This document shows, piece by piece, positions 1 to 7,400 of a stretch of 7,726 nt of DNA. The notes beneath the pieces were generated by a model that was not told where the DNA came from, did not search any database, and saw only the letters and a program-made list of their open reading frames with translations. Each line of letters opens with the position of its first letter. Within the stretch, counting starts at the first letter, position 1. The DNA comes from CAZFAT01 sp964517075 (GTDB lineage Bacteria; Acidobacteriota; Vicinamibacteria; Vicinamibacterales; SCN-69-37): contig CAZFAT010000233.1 of NCBI GenBank assembly GCA_964517075.1, positions 1 through 7,726 on the forward strand. Direction: 5' to 3'. The position numbers and the translations under genes are program-made.

Positions 1-1371
1 GGTCAGCGCGGTCAGGGCGAGCAGGCGCGGGTTGACCCCAGTGTCGGCGATCCGCACGCCGCCCGGCGGAGGGCTCATCGCGACGAGCGCGTGGACGCCC
101 ACCCAGGCCACGGCCACGCCCAGCACGCCCCCCGCCAGTGAGAGCAGGACGCTCTCGGTCATCAACTGCCGCACGATCCGTTCGCGGGCCGCACCGAGCG
201 CCGCGCGGACCGCGATCTCCGGCCGCCGCGCGAGGCCGCGGGCCAGCAGGAGCCCCGCGACGTTGGCGCACGCCACGAGCAGGACCAGCGCGACCGCCCC
301 GGCGAGCGTGAACAGCGGCTCGCGCGTCCATCCGAACATGGCCTCGCGGAGCGGCTTGACGCGCACGCTCCATCCCGCCTGGCGCTGCGGCATCTCCCGC
401 GCGAGCTGCGCGGCCATCGCGTTCAGGTCCGACTGGGCCTGTTCCGCGGTCACGCCGTCCTTCAGGCGGGCCGTCACGACGTAGAAGCGTTCAGGGCTGG
501 ACGGCTGCGAGCGGTCCGGGCGAAGCGGGATCCAGTAGTCCACCACCGCGCTGGGATAGTGAAAGCCCTCGGGCATCACGCCGACGACCCTGGCGGTCAC
601 GGCGTTCATGCGCACCTCTTTGTCGAGGACGTCGGCCGCCTCGCCGAACCGCTGCCGCCAGAGCCGATGGCTGATCACGATGACCCGGTCGGGCGCGCCG
701 ACCCGATCCTCCGCCTCGGTGAACACGCGGCCGAGCGCAGGCTGCACGCCGAGGATCGGGAAGAGCTCGGCGGTCGCGGCCTGGCCCTGAACGCGCTCGG
801 CGTGAGCGCCGCCGGCGTCGGCGCCGAAATCCGCCTGGTTGCCGATCGAGGCGCTCATCAGGTCGAACGAGCGGGTGCCGTCCCGCCATGCGAAGTATTC
901 GGCGATGGACGCATGCGTCTCCTGGGCAGGGTGCTCGTCCGGATAGGTGCGCGCCACGACGATCCGATCGTCGTTCGGCATGGGGAGGCGATCGCGAAGC
1001 ACGGCATCCATCACGCCGAGGATGGCCGTGTTCGCGCCGATGCCGAGCGCGAGGGATGCCACGGCCACGCACGTGAAGCCGGGGTTCTTCCTGAGCATCC
1101 GCAGGCCGTAGATCAGGTCCTGGCGAAGATCGTGGAACGCCGTGACCCGCCGGTGGTCGCGGCATTGTTCTTCGAGGAGCGGCAGGTTGCCGAGCGACGT
1201 CCGGGCCGCGCGGCGCGCCTCGGCAGGCGTCAGGCCGTCGGCTTCGAACTCACGCGCCAGCAGTTCGGCGTGGAACGCCAGCTCGCGACGAAGCTCGGCG
1301 TCCATCGCGTCCTGGCGCGAGACCGCCCTGAGCCGCTGACGAACGATTCGGAGAAATCTCGCGGGGAACAT
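1..1371 (-). CDS. ADOP-type ABC transporter permease (MacB/FtsX family), N-terminal 457 codons, cut by window edge
   Basis: The frame is open from ATG 1371 to base 1, so the C-terminal part lies outside the window. Residues 1-80 form a soluble, charged helical region with the RRELAFHAELLAREFEADGL stretch and a GLTPAEARRAA segment, typical of acidobacterial duplicated orphan permeases. Residues about 84-125 (DLIYGLRMLRKNPGFT, then a hydrophobic LALGIGANTAI helix) are the first membrane segment entering the MacB periplasmic core domain (about 126-340, including VISHRLWRQRFG and GVMPEGFHYP). Residues about 352-425 form the first FtsX-type membrane block, with the conserved ACANVAGLLLARGLARRPEI and ALGAARERIVRQLMTE. 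Family members are usually about 800-900 residues, so roughly half is present. No ATPase gene is seen nearby, as expected for 'orphan' permeases; the substrate is unknown. An in-frame GTG at 1374, directly after an in-frame TGA, is an alternative start, and only a weak GAG precedes it. The PadR gene upstream on the same strand is the usual partner. Family assignment is firm; transport role is inferred. Confidence 0.93.
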   Translation of the reverse strand, partial: MFPARFLRIVRQRLRAVSRQDAMDAELRRELAFHAELLAREFEADGLTPAEARRAARTSLGNLPLLEEQCRDHRRVTAFHDLRQDLIYGLRMLRKNPGFTCVAVASLALGIGANTAILGVMDAVLRDRLPMPNDDRIVVARTYPDEHPAQETHASIAEYFAWRDGTRSFDLMSASIGNQADFGADAGGAHAERVQGQAATAELFPILGVQPALGRVFTEAEDRVGAPDRVIVISHRLWRQRFGEAADVLDKEVRMNAVTARVVGVMPEGFHYPSAVVDYWIPLRPDRSQPSSPERFYVVTARLKDGVTAEQAQSDLNAMAAQLAREMPQRQAGWSVRVKPLREAMFGWTREPLFTLAGAVALVLLVACANVAGLLLARGLARRPEIAVRAALGAARERIVRQLMTESVLLSLAGGVLGVAVAWVGVHALVAMSPPPGGVRIADTGVNPRLLALTALT

Positions 1372-1451
1372 CACTCAACCATCGGCGGGGACATCCTCAC
1401 GCGTGATCGTGGGGCCGCCAACAGGCGCCCCGGGCGACCTCACGCGCTCTC

Positions 1452-1482
1452 GTGGGAGCCGCCTGCAGGCGGCCCGGCCCAC
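1452..1482. repeat. Strong palindrome between the padR-type gene and the permease gene
   Basis: A perfect 16-base palindrome, GCCGCCTGCAGGCGGC, lies at 1458-1473. It is flanked by GTGGG at 1452-1456 and the complementary CCCAC at 1478-1482, so an 11-base-pair stem interrupted by a small asymmetric internal loop can form. It begins one base after the PadR stop codon on the minus strand and ends about 80 bases before the permease start. There is no T-run on either strand, so it does not look like a simple intrinsic terminator. It could be a REP-like dispersed element, or a processing or attenuation stem that sets the ratio of regulator to permease mRNA. The stem is seen directly; the function is inferred. 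Confidence 0.6.
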
Positions 1483-1812
1483 CTACGCCTTTTCGAGCAG
1501 CAATCCGACCGCCGACGACAGGCGTTTCCACGATGCGAGCTCGCGTCCCAGTTGACGCCTGCCCTCGCGCGTCAACGCATAGAACTTCGCGCTCCGGCCG
1601 AGCTCCGTGTCCTTCCACTCCGCGGTGATCCACCCCTGTGCCTCGAGCCGGTGCAGGGCGGGATAGAGCGACCCCTGCTGAACGGACAGCACGTCGTTCG
1701 AAAGCAGAAGGATGCGTTTGGAGATCGCCCACCCGTGCAGCGGCTCGCGGGTCAGCGTCTTCAGGATCAGCAGGTCGAGCGTGCCCTGCAGCAGGTCGGA
1801 TGGTTTCGGCAT
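1483..1812 (-). CDS. PadR-family transcriptional regulator
   Basis: This 109-residue protein is a small PadR-type repressor with a winged helix-turn-helix domain. The start chosen is ATG 1812, giving MPKPSDLLQGTLDLLIL, the usual beginning of PadR proteins. The longer start at 1854 would add 14 unrelated residues and run through the candidate operator. Helix 1 is residues 5-20, followed by PLHGWAISKRI (24-34). The recognition helix region is VQQGSLYPALHRLEAQGWI (44-62) and the wing is about 63-82 (EWKDTELGRSAKFYALT). The short C-terminal helix (83-109) is the dimerisation part typical of the compact subfamily. Length is normal for acidobacterial PadR proteins paired with ADOP permeases, as is the case for the gene immediately downstream. 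It probably represses itself and the permease; the effector is unknown. A possible Shine-Dalgarno AAGGG is rather far upstream (about 12 bases). Family call is firm; targets are inferred. Confidence 0.93.
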   Translation of the reverse strand: MPKPSDLLQGTLDLLILKTLTREPLHGWAISKRILLLSNDVLSVQQGSLYPALHRLEAQGWITAEWKDTELGRSAKFYALTREGRRQLGRELASWKRLSSAVGLLLEKA

Positions 1813-1826
1813 CGGTTGGGAGACCC

Positions 1827-1855
1827 TTGACAAGGATACCTCGAGTATCGACAAT
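1827..1855 (+). promoter_or_regulatory. Candidate sigma-70-type promoter for the DUF4926 gene
   Basis: TTGACA (1827-1832) is a perfect -35 hexamer, followed after exactly 17 bases by GACAAT (1850-1855), which matches four of six -10 positions. It would leave a 5' leader of about 130 bases before the ATG at 1993. The spacer contains the GATAC/GTATC inverted repeat, so a bound regulator could block it. Confidence 0.35.
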
Positions 1856-1860
1856 CACAA
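1833..1860 (-). promoter_or_regulatory. Weak candidate promoter for the padR-type gene
   Basis: On the minus strand TTGTGA (1855-1860) and TATCCT (1833-1838) are separated by 16 bases and each matches four of six consensus positions. The start point would be near 1826, only about 14 bases before the ATG at 1812. The inverted repeat at 1835-1849 overlaps the -10 and spacer. Matches are modest and this is a suggestion only. Confidence 0.25.
1835..1849. promoter_or_regulatory. Candidate PadR operator (inverted repeat)
   Basis: The sequence GATAC-CTCGA-GTATC is a 5-base inverted repeat with a 5-base spacer, located 23-37 bases upstream of the PadR start codon. It fills the spacer of a plausible plus-strand promoter and also overlaps the -10 of a weaker minus-strand candidate. 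An 8-base direct repeat, TATCGACA, starts inside it (1846-1853) and recurs 24 bases away (1870-1877). The position is what would be expected of an autoregulated dimeric repressor site. No consensus for this PadR is available from the sequence alone, so this is an inference from geometry. Confidence 0.45.
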
Positions 1861-1992
1861 CACTTGGATTATCGACACTCGACGGGCGGTATTCATACGA
1901 CACCCACAGGCAGGACGGTCCGGTTCGCTCGGTCTGGCAGGTCGACACTGGCACTGAGGTGCCGCGATTCATTACCACGTACCCGAGGTCGC

Positions 1993-2235
1993 ATGCCATT
2001 CGAGATGTACGGCGATGTGATCCCAACCCGCGACGTCACCGAGAGCGGCTTGCGTGCCGGCGACGTCGGCACGGTCGTGGAACGCCACGAGGTCTCGAGC
2101 GTGACCGACGAAGGCTACTGTGTCGAGTTCTTCGACATGACCGGCAACACGGTTGCCGTGGTCACGCTGCCGGCGAGCGCCCTTCGCCTCCCGACACCAG
2201 CCGACTGTCCAGCCGTACGAGCCCTCAGCGCGTAA
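1993..2235 (+). CDS. DUF4926 domain-containing small protein
   Basis: This 80-residue protein has the features of DUF4926: an early GDVIPTRDV strand, a central L-x-x-GDVGTVVERH turn (about residues 20-32), a GYCVEFFDMTGNTVAVVTL stretch (41-59), and a closing LPASALRLP. Such proteins are small beta-rich folds reminiscent of SH3-like barrels; their function is not established. The start ATG 1993 is supported by GAGG at 1985-1988, five bases upstream. ATG 2005 is a possible shorter start. No membrane segment or signal peptide is visible; it is probably cytoplasmic. It is the only plus-strand gene in the window, transcribed divergently from the PadR gene and convergently with the VWFA gene. DUF4926 genes are often found next to another small gene, but none is visible within this window on its strand. 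The family call is good; the role is unknown. Confidence 0.8.
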   Translation: MPFEMYGDVIPTRDVTESGLRAGDVGTVVERHEVSSVTDEGYCVEFFDMTGNTVAVVTLPASALRLPTPADCPAVRALSA

Positions 2236-2376
2236 GCCCTCGGCCTGATCACGCGGCACTCCGGAGCGAGTCAACGCCTCTCAGCCACCGCTCCCGCTGG
2301 TTCCAACTCGTGAAAATGCGGCTCACCAAACCCGCCCTGTTGCGCCGCGTGGGCCGACCAGGGTCTCACTGGAGCG
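2236..2376. other. Convergent intergenic region without a clear terminator
   Basis: These 141 bases separate the stops of the DUF4926 gene (plus) and the VWFA gene (minus). The best hairpin found is GGAGCG (2263-2268) with CGCTCC (2289-2294), a 6-base stem around a 20-base loop and without a T-run, so it is not called a terminator. Nothing else is recognised here. Confidence 0.5.
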
Positions 2377-4461
2377 CTACGGCACGATGGCGATCGGCGC
2401 TTGCCAGAAGGCGGCGCGCCTGCCGGTCGGCTCGATCACCGTCACCTGACAGTCATACCGACCGGGCGACAGGCCGTCGAGCGGAACGGCGAAGCGGATG
2501 GGCACGGGCTTCGAGGTGCGCTCGATCCCGCTGGTCACGGAGATCGGGGAGCTTTCGAACACCTTCACGCCGTCGCGATAGAACGTCGCGAACGCGACCA
2601 GCGGGTGCGTTCCCGTGGCGTACTGCTCATACGCCTCGAGGTAGACGTGCATGTCGCGGGAGGCGCTGAACACGCGCGTGACGCTGGGCAGCAGCTTCTG
2701 GCCGCCATCGATCAGCGGATGCCCGATGCTCTGCTGGTCCATCGTCTTCACGCTGTAGAGCGCCTCGCTCACCGGCATGCGCTGGCTGCCGAGGACGACG
2801 GTGCTGATGGGCAGTCGCGTCTCCTCGCGATTGAGATTGGGAATCGTGAGAGTCGTCTGATACGTGCCGATGCGGCCGGCCTCGGCATCGCGCACGAGGA
2901 ACTTGATCACGTACTTGCCGGGAAGAAGCGTGAACCCCGTCTCGTACTGGATCGGCTGCGTCGCCAGCCGCTCCGCCTTCGCGTTCGTGATCGGAATCTC
3001 CATCCTGTCGCGCATGTTCCGCTGCGTGGCGCCGAACCCGTCCTTCACCTCCACGAGAACATCGAGTGTCATCCGCTGTCGGCCGCGGCGTTGTGCCAGC
3101 TCCAGCTCGCTCCCCGGAATCTTGACGGAGAGCGGCACGAAGTACTCAGGACGCGTGATCTGGAAGTAATTCAACTCGAGCGCAATCGTGATGTCGGTGA
3201 TCGGGTTCTCGAGCATCAGCGCTTCTTCGAGCTGCCGCTCGCGCTCGACGCCGGTCTGTTTCGCCCATTCCTTGTCGGCGTAGTACCCCGGCCGATAGGT
3301 GACGTCCGCGTCGAGCGCACTGTTCGCGAGCCTGACCTGCACGCGGCGGAACTTGCCGTCGTTGGCCGTGTGGGTGCTGTAGAACCCGAGGACGTAATAG
3401 CTCGTTTGCGCCGCGGCGGCCTGGCGGACGCCAAGCGACAGGTCGTTGTAGTTGACGAGCGCCGTGCCGCCCGTGTCCTTGGCCAGCGCAAACAGCGTGT
3501 CCTGCGACTGCGCCAGGCGCGCGATCGCCTGCTGCGCGAGCGCGCCGGTGAACATGCCGATGCCGCCGGGCGAGCGCTGGCTGGCGTTGCCAAGGGGCGC
3601 GCGGGCCACGAGACCGCGGGCGTCCACCGGGAAGATCTGCACGTTCGCGCGGATAGCCGCGTTCGTCGTGGCGCGCATCTGCGCGTTGTTGTCAGTGCCG
3701 TTCACACTGAGACGGCTGGTGAAGAAGACCAGCGACTTCTGCTCCGGCAGCGGCCGCAGCATCGTCACCGCCGTCTGCAGCGCCGCCAGCTTGCGATCGG
3801 TGCCGAAGACGTTGAATTCTCCGTCGTTCTGGCCGAACGCGGAGCTGAAGTCCTGAAAGTCCAGCACGCCATCGCCATCCGCATCCTCGCCGTTGGCCAG
3901 CACGTCGATGACCCCGGCGAGCTTCGCGCGGTCGTCGGTGAAGTCCTGCTTCACGCGGACCGCCCCGCCGCGATACGTCATGATCGCGACCAGATCGGCA
4001 GCCGTCATCTGCTCGCCGAGATACGTCAGCGCGCCGGTGAACATGCGCTCCTGACCCGCCCCGGGTGGCTCCGACAGATCGAAGAACAGGATGATCAGGC
4101 GGCGGTCGCGGAAACGCTCATCGCCGGCCGGCGGCGTCGTGATTCCCGGCTGGACGAGCGAGAGCACATCTGGAGCCGGTGCGGCGCCGGCGCCGCCCTG
4201 CACGAACGTGAGCGCCGGCAGCGCCGCCTGATCGTCGAGACGCTGATACTGAGTGAACGCGATGTCCTGCCGCTCGTTGTCCTCGGTGACGACGAAGTCT
4301 TCCGCTGTAAGCCCTTCGATCGGCCGGCCATCGCGATCCGTGACGCTGACCGTCGTCACGATCAGCCGCGTGCTCGTCCTGAACACCGGCTGCGGCGGCT
4401 GTTGCGCAGCGAGGCCTGTTGCCAACAGCAGCATAACGATCAGGAGGCACCGAGCGATCAT
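2377..4461 (-). CDS. VWFA-related secreted protein (acidobacterial VWFA-related domain type)
   Basis: This 694-residue envelope protein begins with a Sec signal peptide (about 1-19: MIARC, then a hydrophobic run ending GLAAQ). Residues 27-73 carry the STRLIVTTVSVTDRDGRPIEG and LTAEDFVVTEDNERQDI segments that precede the VWA domain in the acidobacterial VWFA-related family (TIGR03436 type). The VWA fold spans about 121-395: strand RLIILFFDLS, EQMTAADLVAIMTY, KSLVFFTSRLS, NVQIFPVDARGL, DTGGTALVNYNDL and SYYVLGFYS. The metal site is degenerate: DLSEP at 128-132 instead of DxSxS. An inserted DADGDGVLDFQD (193-204) looks like an EF-hand or dockerin calcium loop. Residues about 415-694 are beta-rich without recognised motifs, possibly Ig-like modules (for example TLLPGKYVIKFLVRDAEAG and GLSPGRYDCQVTVIEP). 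Its ATG overlaps the TGA of the receptor gene by one base, so translation is probably coupled. A partner role for the receptor in the periplasm or at the surface is inferred. Confidence 0.9.
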   Translation of the reverse strand: MIARCLLIVMLLLATGLAAQQPPQPVFRTSTRLIVTTVSVTDRDGRPIEGLTAEDFVVTEDNERQDIAFTQYQRLDDQAALPALTFVQGGAGAAPAPDVLSLVQPGITTPPAGDERFRDRRLIILFFDLSEPPGAGQERMFTGALTYLGEQMTAADLVAIMTYRGGAVRVKQDFTDDRAKLAGVIDVLANGEDADGDGVLDFQDFSSAFGQNDGEFNVFGTDRKLAALQTAVTMLRPLPEQKSLVFFTSRLSVNGTDNNAQMRATTNAAIRANVQIFPVDARGLVARAPLGNASQRSPGGIGMFTGALAQQAIARLAQSQDTLFALAKDTGGTALVNYNDLSLGVRQAAAAQTSYYVLGFYSTHTANDGKFRRVQVRLANSALDADVTYRPGYYADKEWAKQTGVERERQLEEALMLENPITDITIALELNYFQITRPEYFVPLSVKIPGSELELAQRRGRQRMTLDVLVEVKDGFGATQRNMRDRMEIPITNAKAERLATQPIQYETGFTLLPGKYVIKFLVRDAEAGRIGTYQTTLTIPNLNREETRLPISTVVLGSQRMPVSEALYSVKTMDQQSIGHPLIDGGQKLLPSVTRVFSASRDMHVYLEAYEQYATGTHPLVAFATFYRDGVKVFESSPISVTSGIERTSKPVPIRFAVPLDGLSPGRYDCQVTVIEPTGRRAAFWQAPIAIVP

Positions 4462-7400
4462 CAGAACCGCACCCGGATGCTGCTCCTCAGCTTGCGCATG
4501 TCAGTGGCGCGAGTCGGCAATCCGAACTGAGGGCTCGCGATCAGCGTATTCACCGCGCCAAAGGTGACGCGATTCAGCACGTTCGTCGCGTCGATCCGCC
4601 AGTCGAGATTCAGGCGATTCCCGACACGGAACGTGCGCGTGACCGCCGCGTTCATCGTGAACGTCGCGGGACCGGTGATCGAATTACGCGGCGCCCTTCC
4701 CCATTGGCCTGGCGCGGGCACGGCAAACGCCTCGCGGTTCGCGTACGTGCCCGGTGACGGATGGTTTGCCACGCCCGTCACATCCGGCCGCAGCGATCCG
4801 ATGATGCCGGTCCCGCCGACGGGCGCGAAGTACACCGGCGTAAGCGGCAGGCCGCTGCCGGAGCTGACGTTCGCCGTGAAGGTCCAATCCTTGAGGAGCC
4901 GTCCCTTCCAGCCGTCGATCAATGTCCCGCCGCTCATCCCCGATCCGGTCGTGTACTCGACCGACGCCGTCATGAGATGCCGTTGATCGACGTTCGACCG
5001 CGCGAATTCAGCATCGAGGTCGAGCCAGTTCTGGGCAAGCGCACCGCCCTCGAGCGTCGCGCCGGCAAATGCCCCGGCGTTGTCCATGGCCTTCGCGAGC
5101 GTGTATTCGGCCGACGCCGTGAACCCCGCGCTGAGCCGGCGGCGCACCTGGACCTGACCGGCATGCCGGCTGGAGCGTCCGTTGGACACCAGATACCGGA
5201 AGCCCGCCGGACAGGCCGGACACGGATTGACGGCGCCTGGCGCGTACGTGTTCGGCAGGAACTGCTGCATCAGGTTGGTGCCGCGCACGCCGAAATACGT
5301 CGCCGTCACAGTGAGCTGCGCCGGCAGGTCCTGCTGCACCGACGCCTGCCAGTTGTGGGCGGAGGCTGGGCGGAAGGCCGGATCGACGGCGAACGTATTG
5401 AGCGTGGTGCCTGGCGTCGCGCGGAAACCGTTGGCCAGCGTCAGCGGGCTCGACGGATCGCTCGCGACGTTGAACGTCGTCGAGAAAGGCGATTGCGCAG
5501 CAAGCAGCGAAGCGATTGACTGGTACACGTTTGTGCTGCGATAGAGGCCGTACCCGGCGCGGACGACGAGCGACGATCCGGGTACTGGCCTCCATGCCAC
5601 GCCTAGCCGCGGTTGGAACCCGCGCTTGTCGGCGCGCACGAGCGCGTTCGAATACTGCACGCCCGTCAATGCGCCGGTTGCGCCGGCGAGCACAGGACTC
5701 ACGGCTGTGAACCCCGGTGCGACGTCGAGGTTGGCCAGTCGTCCCTGCGCCTCTGTCACGGGCGCCTCGTACTCCCACCGCAGGCCGACATTGATCGTCA
5801 GTGCTGGCCCGACGCGCCAGTCGTCGGTCACGTACGTCGCGTACGAGTGACCGCGGAAGAACTTGTCAGGATTGCCAAAGCCAATCGCGCTGGTCTGCGG
5901 AAGGCCGAGGAGAAAGTCGGCGACGTCGGAGCCGCTGGCGGCGCCGGTGAAACCGAAACTGCCGCGCGGGTTGTCCTGCCCGAACACGTCATTGACCTGC
6001 TTCCGGATCTCGGCGCCGGCTGCCACGGTGTGCGCGCCGCGAAACCTGGAGATGTCAGCTGCCCACAGGTGCGTCTGATTGGTCGTCGACGCGTAGCGGC
6101 CGCTGGTGAGCGCCGCGAGATCGCTGGCGAAGGTCAGCGACGGCGGTCCCCAGTTGCGCGGATCCTGATCGGTGCCGGTGATGCCGGCGGTGCCAGACAC
6201 GTTCACGCGATTCGCAAAATGAGGGACCGACTCAGTGGCGGTGCGGGTGTACTGATAGCGCGCAGTCATCGTCACGTACCGCGACGGGCGCAGAGACATG
6301 CCGGCTGTCGTATCCATGACCGTCGACTCACGTGAGTCTTCGAACCCGAACAGCGAGGTCGTCTCGGTCACCGTGCGCTGATATGACGCCGCACCGTTCG
6401 CGCGGTTCTGATTCCGGATTGTGTACGAGGCCGCTGAACGCACACCGTCCTGCCGGGTGGCCGTGACGACTGGCGCCTGGTAGTTGAACCGGCCTGCCGC
6501 CGCCGCATCCGCGCGCGGGTAGTACGCAAGCAACGCCGCTGCCTGCGGGCTGATCCGATCCACAGGGATCACGCCATCCGCAAACACGTGCCCGGTGGCG
6601 GGATCGACGATGCGGACAGGCTGGCCGAGCGCATCGAAGGTCTGCGACAGGTCGCCGGCACGCTCGCGATCGGTCGGCACGCGCGTGAACTGCGTGTTGA
6701 CGTTGGTCGTCGAGGCGCCCTGGTAGCCGAGGGTCACGGCGATCGGGTTCCGCAGGCCCGGCAGCCTGAATGGTCCTTGAAACGTGCCGAGCGCCTGCGT
6801 GTCGGTGTACGAGGGCGACGAAGGCCTCGACCCGGTCAGCGAAAACGGTCGCGCATCCCAGGCGGAGTTTCCCAGCTGCAGTCCGACGGCGTATGAGTAG
6901 ACAGAAGGCGGTCGCGGCCGATTGTTGCCGATGGCGCGCGGAATCGCGAACGGCGTGGAGGCGCCGTTGTTGAGACTGCCGTTGATCAGCAGGCCATCGG
7001 CGGCGCCCATGCCGGTCGGCCCGATCAGCACGCTCAGGTCTACCGGCGGTCGGTCGCGAACGTCGGCGACCGCGCGTGCAGACCGCCCCTCGACTCCGCT
7101 CGGGGCGGGCCGACGAGCAATCTCGCGCGCGAGCTCATCGAACGAGCGCACCGCGAGCGTTAGTGGCGGCGGCTCCCTGTCGGCAGGCACCGTGATCTCG
7201 CGCGTGACCGTCGCGAAGCCGAGCATCTCGATGGTGACGTTCCACACACCATCGATCAGATCAGTGAGGTGATAAATCCCGTCCTGGTCGGTCGTCGCGG
7301 ACGCTGTCCGATCAGCTTGGGTCGCCGTGACGGTCACGCCCGGCACAGGCAGGCCGTTGAACATAACCTGCCCGAAGTAGTCCGACGCGGCGAGTCCGAT

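Noticed and set aside
32..484. A 150-codon plus-strand frame at the left edge
   Set aside because: It is antisense to the permease frame, which runs open through the edge with conserved FtsX motifs.
559..1830. A 423-codon open frame on the plus strand
   Set aside because: It is antisense to the permease and PadR genes, both of which have clear family motifs; its translation is rich in Arg, Ala and His with no domain, as is usual for GC-rich shadow frames.
1810..1854. Longer PadR start at 1854
   Set aside because: The extra 14 residues are not PadR-like and the codons would run through the inverted repeat; the start at 1812 gives the family's usual N-terminus.
1397..2026. A 209-codon minus-strand frame overlapping the PadR gene
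   Set aside because: It is in a different frame over the confident PadR coding region and shows low-complexity Arg/Ala-rich sequence.
2263..2294. Possible terminator hairpin between the convergent genes
   Set aside because: Only a 6-base stem with a 20-base loop and no T-run on either strand.
2401..4530. A 709-codon open frame on the plus strand
   Set aside because: It is the exact antisense of the VWFA gene, has no recognisable domain and an unlikely Arg/Leu/His-rich composition.
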